From contig CM055107.1 in the NCBI GenBank assembly GCA_029204225.1, positions 7,600,873-7,664,872 on the forward strand: a stretch of 64,000 nt of DNA, read 5' to 3'. Shown here one piece after another: positions 11,998 to 23,729 of the stretch; positions within the stretch are counted from its first letter, which is position 1, and the number at the start of each line of letters is the position of its first letter. The position numbers and the translations under genes are program-made. The notes below the pieces were generated by a model. The model searched no databases. It worked only from the letters and a program-made list of their open reading frames with translations, and had not been told where the DNA came from. The stretch is from Diphasiastrum complanatum. Taxonomy: Eukaryota > Streptophyta > Lycopodiopsida > Lycopodiales > Lycopodiaceae.

Positions 11998-13644
11998 CAT
12001 CCGGATGATCTGTAGATTTCAAACTTAAAGTTGTTTCCAACTTTTCAAATACTGCTTGCCAAAAATTCCCAGTGAATTTTGGGTCACGGTCATTGACAAT
12101 ATCGCAAGGCAGCCCGTACAGTCGAAAAAGCTTCTCAACAAACAATTGAGCTAGTTCTGAAGTTTTAACAGTAGTTTTCGTTGGGATAAATTGAGAAAAC
12201 TTCGTAAGCCTGTCAACAATGATCCAAACCGAAACGTGGCCTTTCCCTATATGTGGAAGCCCGACCACAAAATCCATAGATATACTTTTCCACTTTTCGG
12301 TAGGAATATCTAAAGGATGTAATAGGCCACTAGCTTTTAGCCTCTCTGCTTTATTTAACTGGAACTTGGTACATTCAAGTACATAGGCCTCTACCTGACT
12401 TTTCATCTTAGGCCACCAAAATTGCCTTCGAACTAAGTCAAGTGTTCTTTGTATACCCGGATGTCCTATGCATGGACTATCACGACACTCATGCAAGATT
12501 TGGGCCCTTAAAGTGCCATTCTCCGGTACACACACCTTTCCTTTACGAAACAAAATCATGTTTCGAATGAGAAAATCCGTTCCAGTCTTTCCTTGATTCG
12601 AGAAATATTGCAAACTTGAATCGACCCCCAAAAGTACTCGTTGCCAATACTTTCCAAAAAAAAAAGGATCGGACTCATATAGTCCTTGAAGAGACTGAAA
12701 CAACTCCAGTTCTATAATAGTAAAGCACAACTGATTAATAACCGGTAACCGACTCAAAGCATCCGCTAGAGTATTTTGACTTCCTTTACAATAACGTATA
12801 GAAAAGTCAAAGATTTGCATTAGCTCAGCCCATCTAGCTTGCCTCCCCTTTAAATCTGTAGCATCACAGAAATATCGAAGAGTCTGATGGTCCGTCAAAA
12901 ATTCAAATCTGGCTCCATACAAATAATGTCGCCAAATTTTCAAGGAATGAACAATTGCAAACTGTTCCTTCTCATAGGTGCAATACCTAGACTGAGCAGG
13001 ATTGAGTTTCTTGCTTTCATAAGCCACAAGATGTCCATCCTGCATCAAAACAGCTCCAATAGCATAATCATTGGCCTTGGTCCTAACCACAAAAGTCTTA
13101 TTAGGATCACCAATGACTAGTATTGGTGCCGAGTGACACTTTTCTTAAGCAACTCAAAACAATTATTCATATCCTCCGTCCACACCACTAGTGGACTCTT
13201 AGCCCTCCGGCTTAGCTTCTTATAGCCTTTCAAGGCCTGGGTAAGGGGAAATGCCAATCGAGCAAATTGGGAACTATGCCGACGGAAAAATCCCACAAAC
13301 CCCAAGAAAGACTTGATTTTCCGAACTGTGGTGAGGATAGGCCAATCAATAACCCTGTGGATATGATCAGCCTCAATCTCCACCCCCCGTTCGAAAATCT
13401 TATGCCCCAAGTAGAACAATTCCTTAGCAAAAAAGTCACACTTAGACTCCTTGGCAAAGAGCTTTTCCCTTCTTAGAATGTCCAAGACAATCCTAAAATG
13501 TTCTTTATGTTCCACCAAAGTCTTACTGAACACTAGGATATCATCTACGAGTACCACTACAAATCTTTCCAAATATGGCCTGAACAAATCGTTCATCATT
13601 TGTTGGAAAGTTGCCGGTGCATTGGTCAAACCAAAAGGCAACAT
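11998..13644 (-). pseudogene. gypsy pol: partial reverse transcriptase, RNase H and integrase (element F)
   Basis: Minus-strand frames at 13117-13644 and 11998-13090 together give the C-terminal half of a Ty3/gypsy reverse transcriptase and RNase H with integrase. The RT has LPFGLTNAPATFQ and the catalytic VVLVDDILVFS. RNase H has YESKKLNPAQSRYCTYEKE, LTDHQTLRYF and ADALSRL. Integrase has the zinc segment with HPGIQRT and the core MDFVVGL, DRLTKF and VNDRDPKFTGNF. A frameshift lies between the two frames near 13100. The N-terminal half of RT, including its first catalytic Asp, is deleted. Integrase ends at TDHPDD just before its catalytic Glu. Confidence 0.9.
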
Positions 13645-13802
13645 AAATAAACTTTAAAATCAGAATTCTTCATAATAGAATTAAGTTCCTGTTTAGAATA
13701 AGGGTTAACATTTTTAGTGTCAACACTTAAACTAGCCTTGATCTTAATTAAAAAATTCTCATGCATAAAAGATAAAGATTTCTCAACAAAATCAATTTTC
13801 AA
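13645..13802 (-). other. degenerate spacer between protease and RT of element F
   Basis: This short stretch should encode the N-terminal half of reverse transcriptase but holds no recognisable motif, which shows an internal deletion in element F. Confidence 0.5.
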
Positions 13803-14156
13803 TTATTTGTTCTTATCAAAATGCCATTGTTGCCCAAGAACAATATCTACATTAGCTAATTGAACAGCATGGAATTCTAGTTTTTCAGAATAATCCTGAA
13901 TGTGCAATTCTACATCAGGAACAATAAAATCCATCAAATTGGAATTACTTCCCGATGCCATTGTCACACGGTATTTTTTCTCATTTTTTCTGGTAGGAAG
14001 GTTTAGCGTCTGCACCAAATTTACATTAATAAAGTTATGAGTGGATCCCGTGTCAAAAAGAACATTAACAACTTGATCATCAACTTTACCTTTAATGCAA
14101 ATAAGGTCATTAGGACCAAAAACTAAAGAACTAAGGAAACAAACATCCCATCTCAT
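13803..14156 (-). pseudogene. gypsy aspartic protease (element F)
   Basis: The 117-codon frame has the retroviral-type protease core VLFDTGSTHNFI and the second conserved segment NVDIVLGQQWH. These place it between gag and RT of a Ty3/gypsy polyprotein. The DTGS active site is intact. It overlaps the downstream end of the gag frame by 26 bases in another frame, so a frameshift, natural or from decay, separates them. Confidence 0.85.
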
Positions 14157-15085
14157 TACTTCGAGATAGATTACCTGAGGTTAAAGCTTGTTTTTTGACG
14201 CAATCACGTGCAAGGTGACCCTCGCCATTGCACTTGAAGCATAGGTTTTTCTTACGAGCTTCAGCTTTATCATTGCCACCATGATGATTTTTAAAGTTTT
14301 TCTTGGTTTTCTTAGGATTGTTGGAATTGGGATGTGTTTCATTAACAACTTCCCTATCCTTCCTCTTAAATTGAAAACCTTTTTTCTGCTCATTAGGTTG
14401 TTGACCCCTAGGTGGCTTAGGTGTGTCATCAAAGTATTTTGCAGCCCTAATAGCATCTTCTAGGGTTTTTGGATGGTTCCTACGAACATCCACTTGATAA
14501 TCTTTTGGTAACCCATCAATGAACATTAACATTTGTACCTTAGGCAGAATTTCACTATAAAGTGGATTCAGGTACTCATGAAAATCTTGAATAATTTGTT
14601 CCAAACCTTTATTCATTGTTATATGACTCAACTTTTGAAAATGTTCATAGTCATCTAACTATGGTAGGAAGTATTTCCTAAATACTATGCAAAAATCTTT
14701 CCATGTACAAGGTTGATTGCCTTTTGCAACTAGGGCATCCCTCCATACTAATTAGGGCTCTTCCTTCAAGGAACATGGTCACAATGGATAACTTCTCAGA
14801 TTCAGAAAATTGGTTCATGGCAAAGTACTTGTTCCAAACATTCAGCCAAGAACTTACCACTTGTGAGTTCCTATCTTTCTTCTCCCCCTTAAACACTTTT
14901 ACAAGAGGTGGAACTACATGCTTCTTTTGATTGGCTAACCTAGACTCTAAGTCTTGGTTTCTTTGATTAGTTTCAAGAAGCTGCTTATTAGTGGCTTGAA
15001 TTTGTTGGTATAAAAGTTCAAGAGCTTGTGCCACATTGGATGAGTTTGATATATCAAATGTTGGGTTTTCATTGGTTTGATCCAT
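14131..15085 (-). pseudogene. gypsy gag (element F)
   Basis: Minus-strand frames at 14678-15085 and 14131-14631 give a gag with an N-terminal Gln/Asn-rich coiled-coil-like segment (LLYQQIQATNKQLLETNQ). A capsid-like part follows (VVSSWLNVWNKYF, then DGLPKDYQVDVRRNHPKTLE). A basic linker and one CCHC knuckle, CFKCNGEGHLARDC, complete it. The likely start is the Met at 15085. The two frames are offset by decay near 14650. Protease follows downstream. Confidence 0.85.
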
Positions 15086-16030
15086 TGGGGTTGCTTGTGT
15101 GTTTTCCTGTTATGCAAATACAACAACAAGTGCTCAAATTAGAATGATAGAAATGCATCAATTTTTACATCCAATGCAAAAAGCATTTACTTCTATTCAT
15201 TCAATCTTATTGTTTGTAAGCTCAATCCAAGTCTACTATTTTCAAGTTTAATCCAAGCTTAAGAGGAAAACAACAACAAGTTACATTCGCCTTAATCAAA
15301 AGGAAAAATGAAAACCAAATCTTTATGTAAACTTCAATTAACTAATCCAAGCTAATGTTTACATAAAGTTCCCATTCCCATTCCAATTCTATTTATCATT
15401 TCAAAAGCAACCAAAGTTTTCACATTTTCACTATTCTAGATTTCCAAAGAATTTCAAAATGACAAAAAACAAATTTTAAAACTTGTTTTATGCACAAAGT
15501 TAGACTACCATTCCCTTCCTAAATTGTCATCTTCATGAAACTAGGAGATAGAAAGGTGTAACTATTGAAGGTTGAATGAAAACTTCACTTTTCGGATCTG
15601 ATTTTCAGATTTACAGGTCTGAAAAATAGAACTTCAAAATGAATATCAAAACTTCAAACACTTCATTTATGCAAAAAAAACACTAGTTTTGATCAAAACA
15701 CATAGCTAGAATCAATTTTTTTGCCAAAAAAAGTTTGTGTATGTAGAGGAAGACTTCCTCTACCCATCCCACAAATCTTTTTTTAGAACTTCTAAAAACC
15801 CAAAGCCCACTTTAAAACTTCTCTAACATGATAAAAAATCAGCCCCTAATCAATTCTATAAGCATCACTACTCTCTTCCAAAGAAAACTAGATTCATTGG
15901 ATACTTCAACTACAAGCTTCCTACAACTAGAAAAGCCTATAATCTTTTCCAAAAAAAATTTAGTTAGTGATCTTAATAGAACTTGAAGAAGGTTAGAAAA
16001 GTTACTATCCTTTGTCTAGCTCTGATACCA
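15086..16030 (-). other. leader and primer-binding site of gypsy element F
   Basis: This A/T-rich stretch has no supported gene. At 16030 and below, the minus strand reads TGGTATCAGAGCTAG, an exact match to the initiator-Met primer-binding site core, next to the LTR. Confidence 0.75.
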
Positions 16031-17096
16031 CTTTTACAAGTAGAGGTGAGGAAGTTCTCCAAATCCAAGGTAGAGCCTCCAAATGTCCTCCAAGCAACCT
16101 GCAAGCTTTAAGATGCTCCCCAACTCCAAGCTAGGATGCCTCCACCTGCAAGTAAGGATCTACAAGCCTCCAAGGATTTCTCCTCCACCTGTGTCCCTAC
16201 TCTTTAAGCACAAAGATAGATAACAAGCTGGACTCAAGTATTCACCACCCAACCATAGCTAGATCCAAGCTCCAAGCAAGACCTATCTAGCACCCCCTTG
16301 CTAACCATAAACAAATCACAAGCTACCACAACACTCCATAGCATTCTCAAGATCCAAACCCTACTTATTTCCCATACCATAAGCAAGATCCAAACCTCAA
16401 GCATACTACCACAAGAAAGAACTCTACACACTAGTAGCAACATTAAAGCATAAGCAAAGCAAACAAGAGAGATCTCCCCCTCCCAATGGGCGCCCTACTA
16501 CCCTCATATAGATGGCCCATGGACCCCTCCAATGCACTATGGAGTTCCATGCTCATCCAATGAGAGAGAGAGAAGCCTAAGGGAGTTAAAGAATTTCCAA
16601 GAGCCTCCATAGGCTTATGGAATGTCAAGAGACTCCTTCCATAACCTATGACTCTTTGAATGCCTTTCTTGTGGGAGTTGGGAACTCAATGGACATTTTA
16701 GAAGGGCGCCCTCCTACTAGGTCCCATTGCCCAAGTTTTGCAAGTATACTTTGGTCCTAGACCAATAAAGTGATACGGTTCAAGGTTGAGACCCAAGGTT
16801 TAGAAAAATAGTCACCCAATGACTTTTTAACACCTCTCTAGGTTCCATACCTCCATCCAAGGCATAGACACCTACCTGCCCTTAACTAAGAACACTAGTA
16901 CCTTAATCTAAGACACCTACCCTTAATACTAAGGGTACTCCTTATCCAAGGGTCACGTGACTCCATACCTCCAACTAAGGTATAGTCACTTGTCTGTCCT
17001 TATCCAAGGGCACATACCCTTAATCCTAAGGGTACCTTGCCATTTAGCCCCCAACACTAAATGGACTATTAGGGGTCTGAAGTACTGATAGTTACA
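16031..17096 (-). mobile_element. 5' LTR of gypsy element F (about 1.07 kb)
   Basis: The minus strand begins TGTAACTATCAGTACTTC at 17096 and ends next to the primer-binding site at 16031. Short CCTTA-rich direct repeats occur near 16850-17040. The 3' LTR is not in the window because the element is truncated in integrase. Confidence 0.6.
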
Positions 17097-17099
17097 TAG

Positions 17100-17605
17100 G
17101 TATGATGTCAGAACTTGCCAATGAATTTGGAATCATGATCACTAACAATATCGTTCAACATACCATACAACTTGAACAACTTTTCAATGAAGAGTTGCGC
17201 AGGTTTTGAAGCTTTGACAATGATTTTTGTCGGAATAAATTGCGCCATTTTGGTAAGCCTGTCTATAGAGTTTCCTGCCAGGACTTCTTGCCAAATATGA
17301 CCGAAAAACTCATCGGTCGACAAAGGTCTCGCAGAGAAAGATACAACTCGGACTGAAACTCAACAAAGCATAGCTGAATAAGCTCTCCAATCCGGCTCAA
17401 AGCATCAGTGAAATAATTTGACGTACCTTGAAAATACTTAATGTCGAATTCGAACCCCTGAATGAGTTCTGACCAATAGGCCTTACGACCCTCAGGTCCG
17501 AGGCCATACTAATATACTTACCATTTGGTGAGATACTTAGCACCATTCAATTGGTCCATTAAGTCGTCCATCTGAGGTAAGGAAAAATGGTTTTTAATAG
17601 GCATT
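17100..17605 (-). pseudogene. gypsy RT, RNase H and integrase scrap (element G)
   Basis: The minus strand contains three compressed pieces of a gypsy polymerase: an RT start (NHFSLPQMDDLMDQLNGAKY), an RNase H tail with DALSRI, and an integrase core with DRLTKMAQFIPTK and DIVSDHDSKFIGKF. Large internal deletions join them within 0.5 kb. The second catalytic Asp region has HDSK where element F has RDPK. It is unlikely to be functional. Confidence 0.8.
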
Positions 17606-17887
17606 TTATTATTGGGGAGAGGGTTATAAACACAATGATAGGAGTGGAAATCTAGACTTGCTAAGGTTGTCAATCTTAGCTTAGGATCTGATCGTGGAAT
17701 AGCCTAGATTTGTGCATTGTTCATCTTTGATACTTTTTCTCTTTTTGGTCTTTTCTTGGTTTCATATTTTTTTTTTGTAGGCATCCTTGACTTTAGATCT
17801 TCTCCTCAAGAAGTTGATCTTCTCAAGGGAGGTGAACGATGAAAGAAAGCCTACTAATGGATCTTAATGATCACTCCATGATATTGT

Positions 17888-17952
<65 letters not shown>

Positions 17953-18195
17953 AATGGACAAAGTTTTATTAGGAAGAGTAGAAGATGCCGCAATACAAAG
18001 GAAATGGCTCCATCTTATAGATTTGAGAGGTGAGCCCCCTTCACTCTAATTGCTACTAAAGTTCTATCAAGATCACAATCATGACCATCAAGATCACTTT
18101 GTGGTCTTGAGGACAAGTTGTGTTTTCCAACTTAGAAACTTTACAAAAGTTAACAATTGTGCTCCACGGCACTTATTAGCCTAAGACCCAATGTT
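17606..18195. other. gene-free stretch with GA microsatellite
   Basis: No coding sequence is supported. It contains the (GA)n tract at 17892-17949 and T-rich sequence, and ends at the target duplication of copia element A. Confidence 0.6.
17892..17949. repeat. (GA)n microsatellite, about 58 bp
   Basis: An uninterrupted GA dinucleotide run is visible. A similar run is at 39656-39706. Confidence 0.97.
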
Positions 18196-18200
18196 GGACT

Positions 18201-18990
18201 TGACAAAATTTCCAAATTTCACACGTGGGGAATGTCCACAAGTATGATGGATCTAATTAAGCTTTATGATTAGCATAGTACCCTGATTCTAGATTGATTA
18301 ACAAGATCTAGTTAAGAAGATATGGCTTAACCACAATCTAGCATGCTAAGCATCAGAATATGATAGCAACTAATCAATAATGAGTAAAAGTACAAGATTT
18401 CAGTGTATTAGCATTAGATTCAACATGAGTTAGAGAGAGAAAGATAGAGAGATAACAAGCAAAATAGTTTAGATTCAAAATAGCATGAGATAGCTACAAA
18501 ACTTTGGTTGTTCATCATTGATTGTGAGGAGAGCTACACATATTTATGGAGTTTGAGGTAGCTCAAGGTAGAACCACATCCATCCATCATAAAATGATAT
18601 CTAAAGTGACATCCAGAGTCTATGTGACATTTGTCACTTCCCATGCATGAATTTCTACCAACTTTTTTCAAGTGTTATAGTTCTAACTAAAAAAGCACAA
18701 ATCATCATGCATGTGTCCATTACACTTTGTGCATGCCTTGCATGTCACTATGGATCACTTACAATCAATGCATGTGAATTGCCACGAGTTTCTACAAGCA
18801 TAATTTTGCTAATTCTACATGTACAAACTATATGCAAGTTGTACTCATCAATCTAGATATTACATATCCATTTAGCTCGAGTTCTATCTAGGCCAAACTT
18901 GACATTTTGCATTTATGAACTACATACTTGCATGGTACAATATCTGTAGCAAGCCAAAAAATCAATATGGATTGTTTTTTAATTTTAACA
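18201..18990 (-). mobile_element. 3' LTR of copia A
   Basis: On the minus strand it begins TGTTAAAATT and ends TTTTGTCA. It contains a CACACGTG box close to its end, AT-rich promoter-like sequence, and a GAGAGAGAAAGATAGAGAG stretch. Confidence 0.95.
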
Positions 18991-19781
18991 CTCCTCCTAA
19001 CAAATAATCTATATCTTGGTATAACTCCAAGGTTGGCTCTATGCTTGATGAAGTAACTTTTGCTCAAAGGTTTGGGGAGAATATCATCAATACAAGATGA
19101 TGTGTCGATGTGCTCCAAGTTGATTTTCCCTACAATGAGCTTCTCTCTCACGAAGTGATGTGCAACTTTGATATGTTTACTCCTTGCATGGAATATCGGA
19201 TTGTTGGCAAGGGCTTGGGCTGAAATGTTGTCGCACATGATCATAGGTAGGTCCTCTTCCATGATTATCTTTAGCTCCACTAGCAACCTCTTGATCCAAA
19301 GCACTTCCTTTGTTGTTGTAATGAGTGCCTTGTACTCAGCTTCACATGATGAGAGTGATACAGTATCTTGCTTTTTGGAAAGCCAAGATATCAAGTTTCC
19401 TCCAAGATATATGACATAAGCACTTGTAGATTTTCGATCTGCTCTATCACTTGCAAAATCCGAGTCCGAATTACCAATAATAGAAAGATCTTCACTTTTA
19501 TACAATAAACCAAAATCAAAAGTTGAAGATATATATCTAAGCACTCTCTTGGCCATTTTCCAATGATAAATAGTAGGATTTTGCATAGCCTGGCTCAACT
19601 TATGAATAGTAAAGCTTATGGCAGGTCTAGTTATAGTGAGCCAAATTAAGGAGCCTATAAGACTTCTAAAAAGTGCGATGTCCACGAAGGATCTTTCATC
19701 ACCTTTGTTAGAGTCCTTTACATTTTGTTCCATAGGTGTTTCTATACTCTTACAATTTAACATATTGAACTTTTTTAACAT
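18888..19781 (-). pseudogene. copia A RNase H and end of pol
   Basis: The frame carries the connection and RNase H part of copia pol: SLIGSLIWLTITRPAISF, GNSDSDFASDRADRKSTSAYV, SLSSCEAEYKAL, ARSKHIKVAHHFVREK. It ends near the polypurine tract and runs into the 3' LTR. It overlaps the RT frame by 7 bases in another frame, so one frameshift separates them. Acidic residues of RNase H appear intact (DSD, E in SCEAEY, CDN). Confidence 0.9.
18991..18998 (-). other. polypurine tract of copia A
   Basis: The minus strand reads AGGAGGAG immediately before the 3' LTR start TGTTAAAATT. Confidence 0.75.
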
Positions 19782-20776
19782 TGAAAGAGCATACTTGGAT
19801 TGACATACAAAAGCTTTATCTTTAAAAAGTTAATCTCTAATCCTAGAATGTAGTGAATTTTTCTAAGATCTTGCATCTTGAACTCTTTTCCAAGTGCAAT
19901 CTTGGTTTTCTCAACTAACTTGATACAACTTCCTGTCAGACTGATATCATCAGCATAAATAAGAAGGATGACAATATCTTCATAAAAAAATTTGACATAT
20001 AAAGAAGGATCATAGTTACTAAGATTAAGTCCTAGTGACTCAAGAAAGGTGTTAAGTCGAGAATACCATGACCTTGGAGCTTGCTTCAATCCATATAAAC
20101 TTTTGAAGAGCAAGCAAACTTTATCTTTGTCATGAATGAACCCAATAGGCTGATCCATATATATCTCTTCTTCTAGATACCCATTTAGAAATGCATTAGA
20201 GACATGTAGTTGAAGAACTTGCCAATTGAAAAAATAAGCAGTAGAAATTATGATTCTAATTGATACCATCTTTGCAACTGGAGCAAAGGTCTCCTCATAA
20301 TCAAGTCCATAAACTTGAGAAAAACCTTTAGCACAAAGCCTAGCCTTGTACTTATTGATTGTGCCATCTTGATTATACTTGACTCGAAAAACCCACTTGC
20401 AACCAATGGTGTGCTTGTTGGATGGAAGATCCACAAGCTCCCATGTCTTATTGGCCATCAAAGCATCATATTCCTCCTTCATGGCAAGGTACCATTCCTT
20501 CGAGTTAAGTGCATCATATACATCCTTCGGCTCCTCATGAGAAATAAAATAAGCACAATTAGTGGAGTTTATTTCCACTTGCTTGTCTCTATCTTCATAG
20601 GTAAGCCTTCTAGGCTCGGATCTTTCTCTTTGAGATCTCTTTGGTGAAAAGATTCGAGGTGACTCCTCCTCAATTCTTCCCCATCTCTCCATGATAGTCT
20701 TCAAGGGTGATGATTGGAGTATCTTTGTGAGAATCTTTGAACTCGACCTTCTCAAGAATGTATTTTTGATCCTCAT
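19775..20776 (-). pseudogene. copia A reverse transcriptase with altered active site
   Basis: The frame holds the RT start (YLAMKEEYDALMANKTWELV), KWVFRVKYNQDGTINKYKARL, the finger-palm region ETFAPVAKMVSIR, QAPRSWYSRL and the catalytic IYADD. The first catalytic Asp of the copia pattern (QLDVxNAFLNG) is His here: QLHVSNAFLNG, codon at 20204-20206. A palm His in place of a metal-binding Asp should abolish polymerisation. The upstream frame overlaps by about 100 bases, marking a frameshift between integrase and RT. Confidence 0.9.
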
Positions 20777-21611
20777 GGAATATTACATCCCTACTCTCAA
20801 TTATAGTTGAGGTAGAGGGAACATAGATTTTGTAAGCTTTCTTGTTGGATGCATATCCAACCATGATCCCTTTAATAGAATTAGGATCATCTCTTTTTCT
20901 TGTTTCCAAGGGCACATGGACAAAGCAAGCACAACCAAAAACTCTAAGGTGATCTACCTTAGGTTTCTTCTTAAACAAGACTTCAAAAGGTGATTTTCCA
21001 ACAAGTGTATTGTGAGGTAATCTATTGCACAAATAGTTTGCACAATTTATAGTTTCACCCCAATATTCAATAGGCAAAGAAGCTTCAACTCGAATTGCTT
21101 TAGCACATTCACATAAAGATCTGTTTTTCCTCTCAACTACTCCATTTTGGGATGGAGAATAAGCACAAGAAAACTCTCTCTTCATTCCTTCACCTTCACA
21201 AAATTCACGAAACTTGTTGGAGATGTATTCACCTCCTCCATCACATCTTAAAGCTTTAACTTTGAAAGAAAATTGTTTCTCAACATAAGCCTTGAAAATT
21301 AGGAAGTAATAAAAAACCATAGCCTTTGAAGAAAGTAGACACAACCAAGTATATCTAGTAAAGTCATCAATAAAGGTGACAAAACATGTTGCACCACCAA
21401 TACTTTTAGAAGAGGGAAAATGTACATCCAAGTGTATAAGTTCCAAAGGATGAGTAGTCTTGATAAAAGACTTCTGATATGGCTTTCTATGTGATTTTGC
21501 AGTGGCACAAGCCTCACAAGGCTTGAGATCTTTGGAAAGAGATTTTGGAAGACCAATAGCCTTCACTTTCTTAACCATAGAAGACATAGATTTAAAGTTA
21601 GGATGACCCAA
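20670..21611 (-). pseudogene. copia A integrase
   Basis: The frame has the integrase zinc segment (GHPNFK... CEACATAK), then catalytic Asp in IHLDVHFP, Asp in RCDGGGEY and Glu in GVVERKNRS, all intact. The C-terminal part with CNRLPHNTLVGKSPFEVLF and VFGCACFVHVP follows. Integrase inserts the cDNA into the host chromosome. It is joined in frame order to gag-protease upstream and RT downstream, but separate frames show two breaks. Confidence 0.92.
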
Positions 21612-21710
21612 CTTCTATGCCACAGCTCCTCCTTAGATAACAAAGCAACTTCACAAAGGTTTGCATTCTCATAAGAATTCAACTTAAAAATTTCACCACA
21701 TCTAAAACCA

Positions 21711-22961
21711 TCAGCTAGCATCATTTTTCTTGATAAAGCAAGTATTGGAGTTGAACTTTACATCACAACCATTATCAAGCAACTTTCCCACACTAATTAA
21801 GCTCTTTGTAAGCTTTGAAATGAAAAGAACATTAGAAAGTGCAAGAACTTTTGAAGAAGCAAGTTTCAATGGAATGTTGCCAATTCTTTCTATAGAGCAC
21901 TCATGATCATTAGCAGTGTAAATAAATCTCTTGAGTCCTTTGTAAGGTACAATTGAGTCAAATGACTCCTTTGAACAGAACATATGCGAAGAAGCTCCAC
22001 TATCTATGTACCAAGCTCCATCTTTTTTGAAAGGTGATGAAGAAAAACTGGACACCATAAGTGATCCTTCTCCATCAGTTGCAACAGATTCTTCTTCAAT
22101 CTCTTTGGAGAGATTAGCTTGCTTGAGTTGGTTTTTCTTCTTAAAGCAATTAGAGGCATAGTGCCCCTTCTTGCCATAGAAGAAACACTTCACTTTCTTC
22201 TTCTTGGTCTTTGAAGTAGAAGGATGAAATGTATCATCCTCTTCACTATCTTTGTCTCGATCTTTGGATTTGTCTTTGTTGGATGCTTGAGAGAACTGGT
22301 TCTTACTCCTTCCTTTATGCTTGTATTTGACAAAGAGGGCTTTGTCACTTCCACCATGCTCGAATTTGTTCATCCTAAAGAGTTTATAGCTTTGTCTAGA
22401 TTCTTCAGAAATAAGAATTCCTTGGAGAGTTTCTAGATTAGGCAACTTCTCCTTAATGGAAAAAGACTGAACAAGATTATCATAGTCATCTCTCAAGCCA
22501 TTCAGTATGACTTGAACTAGCTCATCTTGGTTAATAGTAACACCAACATAGAAAAGCTCTCTATGTAAATCTTTAACTATTAGAACATAGTTTGATGCAC
22601 TCTCTTCACTTCTTTGGAAACTTTGGAAAATCTGATTCCTAAGAGTGAGTATTCTAGAAGTATTCTTTGCTTCATAGATGGATTTAAGTGCATCCCAAGC
22701 TTCTTTGGCTGTAGTGCAAGATCCTATCTCTCTCAGAATTTCATTAGATACATTCATCTTAATGAAATGTAGAGCCATCCTAGCTCTCTTCCTATATTTA
22801 GGAACTTCAGCCTGTGCTTGAGGCTCCTTCTCAACAGCAAGCACACTATCCATAACATCCTAGAGTATCAAAATAGACTCCATTCTGAACTTCCAAATTG
22901 AGTAATTAGAAGTGTTTAGTCTTTCATTAGCTTCTAGAAGATATCCTCGCTGAGATGCCAT
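21711..22961 (-). pseudogene. copia A gag and protease with stop codon and damaged knuckle
   Basis: Translation from the ATG at 22961 gives MASQRGYLLEANERLN and meets TAG at 22860-22862 (LIL-stop-DVMDS). It then stays open for 380 codons to 21711. The gag has NTSRILTLRNQIFQSF and ELVQVILNGLRDDY. The knuckle reads CFFYGKKGHYASNC, with Tyr replacing the second zinc-binding Cys. Protease follows with WYIDSGASSHMF. The family norm, seen in element C, is CFFC and an open Gln codon. Both defects would impair assembly. Confidence 0.92.
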
Positions 22962-23729
22962 TTAGATGAAGACTTCCTAGTTATTGGACTGCAATATGTT
23001 TGAGCTTGTTCCAATCAGACTTAAAGTTGCTGCTCTCTTTCACTATATGTATTTTCAAGGATGTACTACCTTCCTATGTGAAACACTTGCAACTATATTT
23101 GAGATAAATCTCAAATATTCCACAAGACAAGTTATCTAGATCAAACACACAAAGTGGATTGAGACACTTTGGCTAGTTTGAATCCTACTTTTGGCACATG
23201 TGAATTGCTTCAAAAGAAAACACTATTGACTCTCAGAAGGCTCAACAGGTGTTCAATTACTTCAAACTCAGTCTTGATCTTCAGTTTCTTGTGTAGGATG
23301 CTCAAAACAATGGATTCAGAACAAAGCAGAATTGAATCAAATCAAAATGCTGTCACTCGAATTTTGGACCTATCCCTATCCTCTTTAAGAGCTTATAACT
23401 CCTTCTAGACACATCAGATTGATTTGCTTTTAATTTCTATGGAAAGTACTAATCATAAGCTTTCCATCAAGCTATAACACTACTATCTTTGGATCTAAGC
23501 AAGGAAATAAAAGGGACTGAAAGTCTCTGATTTTCACACATGCGAAATTTCAGAATTCCGTACTACCACTTTTCAGGTCTGAAAATTCAGTTCCAATCCG
23601 ATTTGATCCAAATACACTTCAGAGAAAGGTGAGAAAAAGTGCAAAACTGTTTTTTTGCTTGTTTTAGCTCTTAATTTCTTGTACAATCAGAGATGTTAGC
23701 ATGAAAAGCTTAATTTGGCTCTGATACCA
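22962..23729 (-). other. leader of copia A with primer-binding site
   Basis: About 0.77 kb without a supported gene separates the primer-binding site from gag. The minus strand reads TGGTATCAGAGCCA immediately inside the LTR (23716-23729). Confidence 0.85.
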
